Shown here: in pieces, positions 46,718-55,754 of the stretch | Layout of the letters: every line of letters starts with the position of its first letter | Position numbering within the stretch: position 1 is the first letter of the stretch | Assembly (NCBI GenBank): GCA_905234865.1 | Contig: CAJOJE010000003.1 | Location: forward strand, 95,294-159,293 | From: Candidatus Gastranaerophilales bacterium | GTDB lineage: Bacteria > Cyanobacteriota > Vampirovibrionia > Gastranaerophilales > Gastranaerophilaceae | Direction: 5' to 3' | Length of the DNA: 64,000 nucleotides | The notes under the pieces: generated by a model | The model's database searches: none | What the model was told of the DNA's origin: nothing | What the model saw: only the letters and a program-made list of their open reading frames with translations | Translations under genes and position numbers: made by a program

Positions 46718-47695
46718 ATGAAAAAAGCGTTATTTATAATAGATGAAGTTGAGTTTAAATATTTTGAGTTCAATGTTTTGGTAACCGATTTTTGGCTTAT
46801 AAAAACTTTCCTTGAAAAGGGTTATAAAATCGACATAACGACAAAACATGAGCTTTTTTTAGAGGGTAATACTCCTTACGGACTTACTTATTCTACAAAT
46901 GTTGAAAAAAATAACATTTTTAAATCGGAAACAAGAAATAAAACCTGCTTAAACAATTATAAGATAATCTTTACCCGTCCCGACCCTCCCGTTGATATTG
47001 ACTTTATAAATGCAACTTACGTTCTTGATTATGTAAAAGATGACGTATTTTGTATAAACTCTCAATCGGCTCTAAGAAATATAAACGAAAAATTATACGT
47101 TAATAAATTTCCGTCACTTGCTCCGAAAAACATAGTGACGTCAGAGAGTGAATTAATTAAAAAGTTTTTGTTTGAAAATGATGAAATTATAATTAAACCT
47201 TTAAATAAATGTTTTTCCTCGGGAGTATTTTATTTAAACAAAACGGATAAAAACATCAATGCAATAATTTCCGCCGCAACGGACAACGGCAAAACAAAAG
47301 TTATGGTTCAAAAATTCTTAAAAGAAATTTCAAACGGCGATAAAAGACTTATTTTTATCGGCGGAGAGATAATGGATTATGCCGTTACAAAAGTTGCAAC
47401 CAATAACGATTTTAAATTTAATGAACATAAGAAGGAAAATTTGATTTTCGGAAACCTCACCAAAGAACAAAAAGAAATGGAAAAAATTATCTCAAAAACC
47501 TTGCTTGATGACGGGGTTTATTTGGCAGGGTTAGATGTTATTGACGATAAAATAATTGAAATCAATATTACGAGTCCATGCTTTTTTATAAACGAAATTA
47601 ATTCTTTGTATAATATAAAATTTGAAGAAATTATTTTCAATAAGATAGAAATGCTTATAAACAAACATATTGAAACTTTATTTACAAAATGTTAA
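46718..47695 (+). CDS. gshB: Glutathione synthetase (ATP-grasp)
   Basis: 325 aa. Joins gamma-Glu-Cys and Gly. RPDPPVDIDFINATYVLD, NSQSALRNINEKLYV, MVQKFLKEISNGDKR and GLDVIDDKIIEINITSP are the GshB series; the ATP-grasp Lys lies in IIIKPLN. The glycine-rich KPLDGxGG loop of GshB reads KPLNKCFSSG here, an unusual divergence in the ATP-binding region. gshA is not in the window. Confidence 0.85.
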   Translation: MKKALFIIDEVEFKYFEFNVLVTDFWLIKTFLEKGYKIDITTKHELFLEGNTPYGLTYSTNVEKNNIFKSETRNKTCLNNYKIIFTRPDPPVDIDFINATYVLDYVKDDVFCINSQSALRNINEKLYVNKFPSLAPKNIVTSESELIKKFLFENDEIIIKPLNKCFSSGVFYLNKTDKNINAIISAATDNGKTKVMVQKFLKEISNGDKRLIFIGGEIMDYAVTKVATNNDFKFNEHKKENLIFGNLTKEQKEMEKIISKTLLDDGVYLAGLDVIDDKIIEINITSPCFFINEINSLYNIKFEEIIFNKIEMLINKHIETLFTKC

Positions 47696-47749
47696 TTATT
47701 TTTCCGGTTTAGAGCAATTTTTTTTCTTCACATGGTTTGTATCGGTGTT

Positions 47750-49672
47750 ATGAAAATAGAAAAATTGTCACTATCCGATAACAACTTTCTCTATGGCAGT
47801 CCTGCAAACGAAATATACCAAAAAGGACTAGCAGTAAAGAAAGAGTGCGACCATAAACAAGAAGATTTAACCAAACACAGACCCGCTGAGCCGACAAGCT
47901 TGAGCGGGTCTGAACGTTTAGCGCAAACAGAGAGCTTTAAAGCGCATTATGCAAATAATTCCGTAAATTTTAAAGGAAACCCGAAACTTATTACAAATGC
48001 GGTTTTGGAATCCTTGGATACCGTAGCTCAATCAACTTTAAAAGCGCATCCTGAAAAAGATATTCCGAAATGGACTCAAAAATGGAGTAATCATCCGTAT
48101 TTTAAAAAATTATTAAATGCGGTAAACGAAAACGAAGCAAAATTTGAAGCGGTTATGGCATTAGGATTTGCGGGAGTTTTAAAACCCTTATGCGTTTTAG
48201 CCATGCCGGGGGCTGAAATGGAAGATAAAGAAATGGCAGCCACAAAAAATACGGTGAGTGCCATGATTGGTTTTTGCCTGTCTTGCATTATTTTAAACCC
48301 CTGTTCCAATGCGGTTAATAAAATTCTAAAAAGTTTTAAATCGAAAAACCCCACAAAATATATTAAAGACCCCGAATACGTCAAAGCGCTTTTAAGCGAA
48401 GAAATTGACGTTGCAAAAAAACATCAAAGTACTCTTGCAGACTCCTTCAAATCAACATTCAAAAAAATGGGCGATATCGGCGTTTCTCCGCTTAAAGCGG
48501 CTACCACAATCGCTCTGACGCCTGTTGTAATGAAGGCAATTTTCGGCGATAAGAAAAAGAAAAATAAAAATAAGACTTCCGATGTAAGACGTTTCGGAGT
48601 TATGAATTCCATAAAAATGGATAATATAAATAAATCCAAAGGAATAAACGGCTCAAAACTTCAAAACAATACTCCTTCTTTTAAAGGAAGCCCGAAACAA
48701 AAATCGGAAGACTCCAAAAACGACGTTTCATTTAAAGGCTTAGGCTCATTAAGACAAAAATATAATGACGCATTATCCGAAAAAATTGCAAACGCAATGG
48801 GCAGTTTAGCTACAACTCAACCTTTCAGAAGTCTTGTAGATACTTTTGCAAGGTTTGACAAGCCTACGGCAAGATGGTCCGACTTAGCTTCCGTCGCAAT
48901 TACTTTCTTCTACATTAACAACACAAGGAAATCCGAAAAAATAGACGAAGAAAGAAAGCTCCCGTTAATGATTAATAACGGCATGATAACGATTGCTTCA
49001 AGCGGAGTTGCTTTTGCAATAGATAAATATACCGATAAACCCATGGAAAACCTCTTAAAAGGTTATATCCGCTCAAACAGCGGCGAACTTGCAGAAAAAT
49101 CAAAAAATTCACTTATCAAATCTCTTGAAAACGCAAACGAATCAATCGAAAAAGCCGCAGGAATTCATGGAAATGAAACAACTGAATTAAGAAATGTATT
49201 CACAAACTTAGCCGCAGGCAAACAAGAAGAAATAAAAGACCTTCAAAATAGTACAAGGGATAGGATTTTATACCATGCGGAAGATTATACCGAACTTTTA
49301 AAAGACGGAAGAAAAAATCTCGCTCCCGAAATGCAGAAAGTTATAGGCGAGCTTGAAAATAATTCAATAGTCAAAAGGGCAATCTCAAACGGCTTAATAA
49401 AAGCGGAAGAAGTTGAAAAAATGGCGCTTGCAGGTTTTGAAAACAAAGCCTCCGGAATTTATAAAAATATCGCCAAAGCAAAATCACTCTTTATCTTCGT
49501 ATTCACCGTAAGATTTTTAGTCACAGTTCTTATGACTCCCGTTGTCGGGCAAGTGGTTGAACAGGTGAATAAAAGAAAAGGCAAATTAAAACCCGAAGAA
49601 ATCCGAAAACAAAACGAAGAAGCCTCTAAAACAATAGGAATGAAAGACTATTTAAGTTCTTTAAATAAATAA
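47750..49672 (+). CDS. Large FKG-motif membrane-associated protein (640 aa)
   Basis: Unrecognised family. The motif (N/S)FKG occurs three times: SVNFKGNP (about residue 70), TPSFKGSP (about 305) and DVSFKGLG (about 325). Between and after them lie hydrophobic segments near residues 140-160, 175-190, 250-265, 385-400, 410-430 and 585-610, and Lys-rich helices. No enzymatic motif is found. Start uncertain: 47750 is preferred because the first six codons from 47732 follow a pyrimidine run, but neither start has a good Shine-Dalgarno. Its layout recalls the unknown protein at 3037-4410. Confidence 0.7.
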   Translation: MKIEKLSLSDNNFLYGSPANEIYQKGLAVKKECDHKQEDLTKHRPAEPTSLSGSERLAQTESFKAHYANNSVNFKGNPKLITNAVLESLDTVAQSTLKAHPEKDIPKWTQKWSNHPYFKKLLNAVNENEAKFEAVMALGFAGVLKPLCVLAMPGAEMEDKEMAATKNTVSAMIGFCLSCIILNPCSNAVNKILKSFKSKNPTKYIKDPEYVKALLSEEIDVAKKHQSTLADSFKSTFKKMGDIGVSPLKAATTIALTPVVMKAIFGDKKKKNKNKTSDVRRFGVMNSIKMDNINKSKGINGSKLQNNTPSFKGSPKQKSEDSKNDVSFKGLGSLRQKYNDALSEKIANAMGSLATTQPFRSLVDTFARFDKPTARWSDLASVAITFFYINNTRKSEKIDEERKLPLMINNGMITIASSGVAFAIDKYTDKPMENLLKGYIRSNSGELAEKSKNSLIKSLENANESIEKAAGIHGNETTELRNVFTNLAAGKQEEIKDLQNSTRDRILYHAEDYTELLKDGRKNLAPEMQKVIGELENNSIVKRAISNGLIKAEEVEKMALAGFENKASGIYKNIAKAKSLFIFVFTVRFLVTVLMTPVVGQVVEQVNKRKGKLKPEEIRKQNEEASKTIGMKDYLSSLNK

Positions 49673-49721
49673 TTTTTGTGATTTAATAAAGTTATTAAAG
49701 ACTTAAAAAGAGGATGATAAA

Positions 49722-50756
49722 ATGATTGTTGTAATGGAACCGAATGCAACCGAAGCACAAGTGGAGAAAGTCGTAAAATATCTTGAAAAACATGGCTTTA
49801 GAATTAATATTAACCATGGTGATATTTTAAAAGTTATTGCCGCAATCGGCGATAAAAGAATTTTAAACCCTCAAATAATTGCGGGGTTTGACGGAGTCAG
49901 CACCGTAAAATCCATTCAAGAACCGTATAAACTGGCTTCAAGAACGGCACACCCCGAAGATACGATAATTAAATTTTCAAACGGCGTTAAAATAGGCGGA
50001 AAAGAAAAACCCGTTTTAATGGTGGGTCCATGTTCGGTTGAAAAAGATATAAATTCACTTCTTGAAATTGCCGCAGCAGCAAAGGAAATGGGGTGCGAAT
50101 TTATAAGAGGCGGAGCATTTAAGCCCAGAACCTCTCCTTATGATTTTCAGGGCTTAGAAGAAAAAGGTCTTGAATTTTTAGCGGAAGCAAGACGTCAAAC
50201 AGGGCTTCTTGTCGTAACCGAAGTTATGGATACAATGGACATTCCGCTTGTTAATCAATATGCGGATATTTTACAGGTCGGCGCAAGAAATATGCAAAAC
50301 TTCAAGCTTTTAAAAGCTTTAGGGCATATTAAAAAACCCGTTATGTTAAAAAGAGGTCCGGCAGCTTCAATTAAAGAATTTCTTCTTGCCGCAGAACATA
50401 TTATGTATAACGGAAACCATAACGTAATTCTTTGCGAAAGAGGAATAAAAGGTTATGACAGCGACTTTACGAGAAACACTTTAGATATTGCCGCCGTTCC
50501 CATTTTAAGAAAATATTCTCACTTACCCGTTATAGTTGACCCTTCTCATGGAACGGGAAGAAGATATTTGATTGAACCTATGGGCAAAGCTGCTTTAATC
50601 GCAGGGGCGCATGGGCTTATGTATGAAATTCATAACGACCCTGACAATGCAAGTTCTGACGGTGCGCAAAGTCTTGATTTACCTACATTTAAAGAAGTTA
50701 CGAAAAAATTCAATAAACTTATCGGAAGAATTGATTACGATAACAAAAATTCATAA
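49722..50756 (+). CDS. aroF: 3-deoxy-7-phosphoheptulonate (DAHP) synthase, type I-beta
   Basis: 344 aa. First step of aromatic amino acid synthesis. N-terminal ferredoxin-like regulatory domain (about 1-70; MIVVMEPNATEAQVEKV), then the TIM barrel: VGPCSVE, RGGAFKPRTSPYDFQG, KRGPAA, DPSHGTGRR. The extra N-terminal domain is that of the Thermotoga-type enzyme and often senses aromatic amino acids. AAAGAGG before the ATG; strong terminator after. Confidence 0.95.
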   Translation: MIVVMEPNATEAQVEKVVKYLEKHGFRININHGDILKVIAAIGDKRILNPQIIAGFDGVSTVKSIQEPYKLASRTAHPEDTIIKFSNGVKIGGKEKPVLMVGPCSVEKDINSLLEIAAAAKEMGCEFIRGGAFKPRTSPYDFQGLEEKGLEFLAEARRQTGLLVVTEVMDTMDIPLVNQYADILQVGARNMQNFKLLKALGHIKKPVMLKRGPAASIKEFLLAAEHIMYNGNHNVILCERGIKGYDSDFTRNTLDIAAVPILRKYSHLPVIVDPSHGTGRRYLIEPMGKAALIAGAHGLMYEIHNDPDNASSDGAQSLDLPTFKEVTKKFNKLIGRIDYDNKNS

Positions 50757-50773
50757 GAAAAAACTAAAATTAA

Positions 50774-50812
50774 AAATAGCGGGAGAAAATTCAAATCTCC
50801 CGCTATTTTTTA
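50774..50812 (+). terminator. Terminator of the DAHP synthase gene
   Basis: AAAATAGCGGGAGA (50774-50787) pairs with TCTCCCGCTATTTT (50797-50810), then more Ts. A textbook intrinsic terminator, long enough to work in both directions. Confidence 0.92.
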
Positions 50813-50841
50813 TAAACTCTGTTAAATAAACAAGAAATAAA

Positions 50842-50913
50842 AGCGGGTGACGCGACTCGAACGCGCGACGTCAACCTTGGGAAGGTTGCATTCTACCACT
50901 GAATTACACCCGC
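50842..50913 (-). tRNA. tRNA-Gly (anticodon CCC)
   Basis: 72 bases from 50913 to 50842. Acceptor GCGGGTG/CACCCGC, D stem ATTC/GAAT, anticodon stem CAACC/GGTTG with loop TTCCCAA (anticodon CCC, reading GGG) and a T arm with TTCGAGT loop. CCA is not encoded. Confidence 0.95.
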
Positions 50914-50967
50914 AATTCAACATTAATATTATAATTGAAAAAATATTTTGTCAAAGGAATTTTAAAT

Positions 50968-52323
50968 TCAGCTTTTCTTCAAAAGCCTTAACGAGCTTTT
51001 CTTTCCTTTTAAATCAGTCTTATAACCTATATATAAAACCGCCATGCCTACAATCCAAGCTAAAGGAGTTGCATAACAAACACCTAAATATCCTAAATAT
51101 TTGCCCAACATTAAAGCGGCAACCCCTCTTGCAACAAGTTCCGCTACTCCCGATAATAAAGGAACAATTGAATTTCCCATTCCCTGAAGAATATTTTTGT
51201 ACATTAAAACAAGTCCCAAAAAAACAAAATAAACAACGATAATGTTTAAATAAATGATACCGAGGCGAATAATTTCTTCATTAGGTTCATTCATAAACAT
51301 ACTCATAATCGAGCTTCCGAAAAGTTTCAATACAACAAAACAAAATACGCAAATTATTGCAATAATAATAAGTCCTGCTCTTGCACCTTTTCTTATTCTT
51401 GAGATTTTTCCCGCACCAAAGTTTTGTGCGGTAAAAGTTGCAATTGAAGCTCCGAGCGCTATGAAACTTTGAGAAAATATTTGATCAACCCTTACTGCCG
51501 TTGTAAAAGCAGCAACGGCAATTGAACCGAACCCGTTTAAAACATATTGAACAATCAATATTCCTATCGTAAGAACTGACATTTGAATACCCATGGGTAT
51601 ACCGATTTTAATATGTTCATACAAAAAGGAAGGTTCAACTTTCCAATCTTCTTTTTTAAGCCTTAAAACGGGAAATTTAATAAACATATAAATAAGGCAA
51701 AAAACAGTAGACAATGCTTGTGCCGCAACCGTAGCGTATGCCGCACCTTCAATACCCCAATTAAATTCCTTTACAAACAAAATATCAAGGAAAATATTAA
51801 AGAAAGATGAAATTATAAGAAAAAATAAAGGCGTTTTGCTGTCACCGACGGCTCTTATCAAATTTGAAGCAACATTATAATATACGGTTGCAAAAATCCC
51901 CCCGAACATAATAAACAAGTAACTTTCGGCAAAAGGTAAAATGTCGCTCGGGGTGTTCATAATTAAAAGCATTTGTTTTGTAAACGGGGTTGAAATAAGA
52001 GTCATAACGATTGTTATTACCCCCGATAAAATAAAAGACGAGGCAGCGGACTTTTTAAGGCTTTGATAATCCCTTGCTCCGAATTTTTGCGCCGCAACAA
52101 CCGAAAAACCCTGAGTGGATGCAAAAATAAAACTTATTATAAGAAAAACCATGGGCATTGTCGCCCCGACTGCTCCAAGCCCCTCAATTCCCACATACCT
52201 TCCCACAACAAGAGCGTCAACAAAATTGTACAACTGTTGAAAAACATTCCCGATGAACATAGGAAGCATAAATAAAGTTATAACTTTAAGGGGATTACCT
52301 TCGGTCAGTTCTTTTGTCGCCAT
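50968..52323 (-). CDS. MATE-family efflux transporter
   Basis: 451 aa with twelve hydrophobic segments; PMFIGNVFQQLYNFVDALVV and internal pseudo-repeat are typical of the DinF/NorM-like MATE fold. Exports organic cations or metabolites by Na+ or H+ antiport; substrate unknown. ATGAGG precedes the ATG. Divergent from feoAB with 56 bases between. Confidence 0.92.
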   Translation of the reverse strand: MATKELTEGNPLKVITLFMLPMFIGNVFQQLYNFVDALVVGRYVGIEGLGAVGATMPMVFLIISFIFASTQGFSVVAAQKFGARDYQSLKKSAASSFILSGVITIVMTLISTPFTKQMLLIMNTPSDILPFAESYLFIMFGGIFATVYYNVASNLIRAVGDSKTPLFFLIISSFFNIFLDILFVKEFNWGIEGAAYATVAAQALSTVFCLIYMFIKFPVLRLKKEDWKVEPSFLYEHIKIGIPMGIQMSVLTIGILIVQYVLNGFGSIAVAAFTTAVRVDQIFSQSFIALGASIATFTAQNFGAGKISRIRKGARAGLIIIAIICVFCFVVLKLFGSSIMSMFMNEPNEEIIRLGIIYLNIIVVYFVFLGLVLMYKNILQGMGNSIVPLLSGVAELVARGVAALMLGKYLGYLGVCYATPLAWIVGMAVLYIGYKTDLKGKKSSLRLLKKS

Positions 52324-52365
52324 TTTTACCTCATCATCAGGTTATCATGAAAAAAATCTTTATGG

Positions 52366-52371
52366 TAGAAT
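52366..52371 (+). promoter_or_regulatory. Extended -10 of feoAB
   Basis: TGGTAGAAT (TGnTAGAAT) ends 8 bases before the ATG at 52380. No Shine-Dalgarno, so a near-leaderless mRNA. I see no clear Fur box. Confidence 0.45.
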
Positions 52372-52379
52372 AATCTTGA

Positions 52380-54740
52380 ATGATAACCACACTGGATAAA
52401 CTTCATATAGGGCAAGATGCCCTCATAAAATCAATAAATTGCGACGACAAAGCGCTCCGCCGTCATATTCTTGATATGGGTTTAACGCCCGGTGTTGAAG
52501 TTACGTTAATTAAAACGGCGCCTATGGGAAACCCTTTAGAAATAAGACTTAGAGGGTATGAATTAACCATAAGAAAAGAGGACGCCTCAAAAATAGAAAT
52601 TGAAAACATTCACACCGCACACGATAAAACAAGAAAAATTACCCATTTTAAAACAATAGAACATATAAAATTGGGCGAAACACCCGCAGAACCCGACAAA
52701 ACAATGAAAAATCCGATAAAAGGCATGATAAATTTTGCTCTTGCGGGAAATCAAAATTCGGGTAAAACCACCCTTTTTAATCAATTAACGGGCGCAAACA
52801 GACATGTGGGGAATTTTCCGGGAGTGACGGTCGAAAGAACGGACGGCATAATTAGGAATCATCAAGACGTCAGTGTTACGGATTTGCCGGGGATTTATTC
52901 ATTATCGCCTTACTCAAAAGAAGAAATCGTAACAAGGAATTTTATTTTAAATGAAAAACCAAACGGCATAATTAATATTGTTGATGCCGCAAATATCGAA
53001 AGAAACCTCTATTTAACGCTTCAATTGATTGAATTGGACATACCTATGGTAATTGCCTTAAATATGATGGATGAAGTTACTCAATCCGGAGGAAACATTG
53101 ATATAAACGGTTTAGAAGCAACTTTGGGAGTGCCCGTCATACCGATTTCCGCCTTAAATAACGAGGGAATTGAAGAATTAATCGAGCATGCGATAAATGT
53201 CGCAAGATACAGGCAGCGCCCTTTAAAACTTGATTTCTACACTAATGAGGATACAAAATTACATCCTGTCCAAAGATGTATAAATTCAATTGCGCATTTA
53301 ATAGAAGACCACGCACTATCAGCACAAATTTCCGTCAGATTTGCCACAACAAAATTAGCCGAGGGCGATATTTTAATTGAAGAACTTTTGGGGCTGGATG
53401 AAAACGAAAAAAACATCATAAGAAATATCATAAACGAAACGGAAGAAGAAATAGGACTGGATAGAGAAGCTGCTCTTGCGGATATGAGATTTTCTTACAT
53501 TCAAAACCTCTGCGAAGAATTTGTTTTAAAACCGAAAGAAACAATCGGACACAAAATTACCGTTCGAGCAGATAAAATTTTAACGGGAAAATACACCGCC
53601 ATACCTTCTTTTATTTTAATTATGGCGCTCATTTTTTATCTTACGTTTGGTCCCGTTGGAGCAGGGTTATCCGAGCTTATGGATATTTCCATTGATTCCA
53701 TAACATACCTTGTTGATAATTTTTTAACGTCATACGGTTTAAACCCTGTTGTTCATTCGCTTATAATAAACGGGATTTTTAAAGGCGTGGGTTCTGTTTT
53801 GAGCTTTCTGCCCATTATTGTCGTTCTTTTTTTCTTTTTATCCATTTTGGAAGACTCGGGGTATATGGCAAGAGTTGCCTTTATTATGGATAAATTATTA
53901 AGAAAAATAGGGCTGTCCGGAAGAAGTTTTGTTCCAATGCTTATGGGCTTTGGATGCAGCGTACCTGCAATTATGGCAACAAGAACGCTGCCGTCTGAGC
54001 GTGACAGAAAAATGACCATTTTATTGACACCTTTTATGAGCTGCAGCGCCAAACTTCCGATTTATGCGCTTTTTACGGCGGCATTTTTTAAAGATTACAG
54101 GGTGCAGGTAATAATCGCTTTATATTTAATAGGAATTATCATAGGAATAATATTTGCGTACCTTTTAAAAGCTTTTGCGTTCAAAGGCGCTCCCGTTCCT
54201 TTTGTTATGGAATTGCCGAATTACAGACTACCGGGGATTAAAAACGTTACAAGACTTATTTATTCTAAAGCAAAAGACTTTTTAACAAGAGCTTTTACGA
54301 TAATTTTCCTTGCAACGATAGTAATTTGGTTTTTGCAAACTTTTGATACCAAAATTAACCTTGCAATAAACCCTCATTCAAGCCTTCTTGCAATGATAGG
54401 AAATGCGGCAGTACCGATTTTTTACCCTTTGGGAATTGACGATTGGAGAGTTGCAACAGCTTTTATAACGGGCTTTATGGCAAAAGAGAGCGTTGTATCG
54501 ACATTGACCGTTTTAATGGGCGGAAATACGGATAGTTTGCCCGAATTATTCAATAATTTAACGGCATTCGTATTTTTAATTTTTTCTCTCCTCTATACTC
54601 CTTGTGTTGCGGCAATTGCAACCGTAAGAAAAGAGCTCGGGAAAAGATACGCAACGCTTGTTGTATTTATGCAATGCTCTATCGCATGGCTTGTTGCTTT
54701 TATCGTATATAATATAGGGCATTTTATTTTAAATATATAA
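52380..54740 (+). CDS. feoB: Fused FeoA-FeoB ferrous iron transporter
   Basis: 786 aa. Residues 1-75 are an SH3-like FeoA domain (ALRRHILDMGLTPGVEVTLI). A linker leads to the FeoB G domain: G1 GNQNSGKTT (about 123-131), G2 GVTVE, G3 DLPG, G4 NMMD. The membrane part starts near residue 395 with GYMARVAFIMD, the G-F-G-C motif in LMGFGCSVPAIMATRT and SCSAKLPIY. Ferrous iron uptake fits an anaerobe. feoA is usually a separate gene; the fusion fixes stoichiometry. Confidence 0.96.
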   Translation: MITTLDKLHIGQDALIKSINCDDKALRRHILDMGLTPGVEVTLIKTAPMGNPLEIRLRGYELTIRKEDASKIEIENIHTAHDKTRKITHFKTIEHIKLGETPAEPDKTMKNPIKGMINFALAGNQNSGKTTLFNQLTGANRHVGNFPGVTVERTDGIIRNHQDVSVTDLPGIYSLSPYSKEEIVTRNFILNEKPNGIINIVDAANIERNLYLTLQLIELDIPMVIALNMMDEVTQSGGNIDINGLEATLGVPVIPISALNNEGIEELIEHAINVARYRQRPLKLDFYTNEDTKLHPVQRCINSIAHLIEDHALSAQISVRFATTKLAEGDILIEELLGLDENEKNIIRNIINETEEEIGLDREAALADMRFSYIQNLCEEFVLKPKETIGHKITVRADKILTGKYTAIPSFILIMALIFYLTFGPVGAGLSELMDISIDSITYLVDNFLTSYGLNPVVHSLIINGIFKGVGSVLSFLPIIVVLFFFLSILEDSGYMARVAFIMDKLLRKIGLSGRSFVPMLMGFGCSVPAIMATRTLPSERDRKMTILLTPFMSCSAKLPIYALFTAAFFKDYRVQVIIALYLIGIIIGIIFAYLLKAFAFKGAPVPFVMELPNYRLPGIKNVTRLIYSKAKDFLTRAFTIIFLATIVIWFLQTFDTKINLAINPHSSLLAMIGNAAVPIFYPLGIDDWRVATAFITGFMAKESVVSTLTVLMGGNTDSLPELFNNLTAFVFLIFSLLYTPCVAAIATVRKELGKRYATLVVFMQCSIAWLVAFIVYNIGHFILNI

Positions 54741-55210
54741 ATAAAGGTAATTTTATCGAATTTTAAGGCAAAACCCTTCTAAAGCCGAAAATTTTCTTTT
54801 AAACATTCATATTAAACATTTTTGCAAATTCATTTATTCACAAAAAAAACAATTGTCCGATACCAAAAAAGGTATGATTTTATTGTACTATGGAATTTAT
54901 TTTAACTATTTTTATATTAATTAACGAAATATCCGCTCAGAGTCGGTAAAAAAGTCATGTGAAACATTTTTTAAATCCGTCCGAATGTAAAATAAATAAT
55001 TATTCACAAAAAAAATATATTAAATGTCACAACTGTTTTAGCATGACATTTTTAATATTTTTAGCTAATTAAAATCTCTTATTTTATATAAAACAAATTT
55101 AAACAACAAAAAACCTCTCCTTAATAGAGAGGTTTTTCCGTATTTTATTAAATGTTATCTGTCAATATTAATGACAAATAATCATTTCCATGCTCTTGGG
55201 GCAAAGAAAA
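54741..55210. other. 470-bp non-coding region with repeats and hairpins
   Basis: Very A/T-rich. An exact 16-bp direct repeat (TTATTCACAAAAAAAA) lies at 54834-54849 and 55000-55015. A hairpin (AAATGTCA 55022-55029 with TGACATTT 55044-55051) is followed by a T-rich stretch. A 19-codon ORF from an ATG at 54891 is hydrophobic but has no Shine-Dalgarno. No gene is supported. Confidence 0.4.
55108..55137 (-). terminator. Terminator of the small Gly/Ala-rich protein gene
   Basis: AACCTCTC (55112-55119) pairs with GAGAGGTT (55127-55134); flanked by A and T runs on both sides, so it works on either strand. Confidence 0.8.
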
Positions 55211-55585
55211 CTAAGCCGCACCGCCTGCTATGCTGCCTGTACCTTCAGCTGCGCCGCCTGTTGCGTTTTCAGCTTTAGTTTCATTGCTTGAGAAGAATCC
55301 TTTAACGGCTTTCCATGCATTTGATGCTTTTGTTTTAACGGCTGTGCCAAATTGTTTATAACCATCTACCATAGCTGAACCGGTCTTTTTGAATTTATCA
55401 ACTATGCCTGTTGCGGCACCTTCTTTTGTAAATACGTCTTTAATACTGTTACCGTCAACTTTACCATGGTATGCAGCATACCCTGTTGCAACAACGGCTG
55501 TACCTGCAGCGACAGCACCGCCAACCATAGCAGCTTTTTGTCCGGTTGATGCTTCATTCCATTTTGTGCTAATTGCGTCGATCAT
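55211..55585 (-). CDS. Small Gly/Ala-rich protein with one hydrophobic segment (124 aa)
   Basis: Unrecognised. Residues 17-40 (KAAMVGGAVAAGTAVVATGY) form a glycine/alanine-rich hydrophobic segment; then Lys-rich helices (DVFTKEGAATGIVDKFKKTG) and a Gly/Ala tail ending IAGGAA. Could be a membrane-associated or amphipathic structural peptide. AAAGGGG lies upstream of the ATG. A strong promoter 140 bases upstream and its own terminator suggest high expression. Confidence 0.65.
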   Translation of the reverse strand: MIDAISTKWNEASTGQKAAMVGGAVAAGTAVVATGYAAYHGKVDGNSIKDVFTKEGAATGIVDKFKKTGSAMVDGYKQFGTAVKTKASNAWKAVKGFFSSNETKAENATGGAAEGTGSIAGGAA

Positions 55586-55723
55586 TTGAAGATCCCCTTT
55601 CCTATATTCACGTTTAATAAACTTATCTCTTTACATGTAAACTAAGGCTTGTGAAGAAATTTTATTGCTAGCATGTTTAACCTTAATTTACAAATATTTA
55701 CAGTCCCTTATCCAGTATTTTAT

Positions 55724-55752
55724 ATTATAAACAAATTAAAAATAACTTGCAA
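55724..55752 (-). promoter_or_regulatory. Promoter of the small Gly/Ala-rich protein gene
   Basis: On the minus strand TTGCAA (55752-55747), 17-base spacer, TATAAT (55729-55724). It gives an untranslated leader of about 130 bases, unusually long for this window. Confidence 0.8.
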
Positions 55753-55754
55753 CA

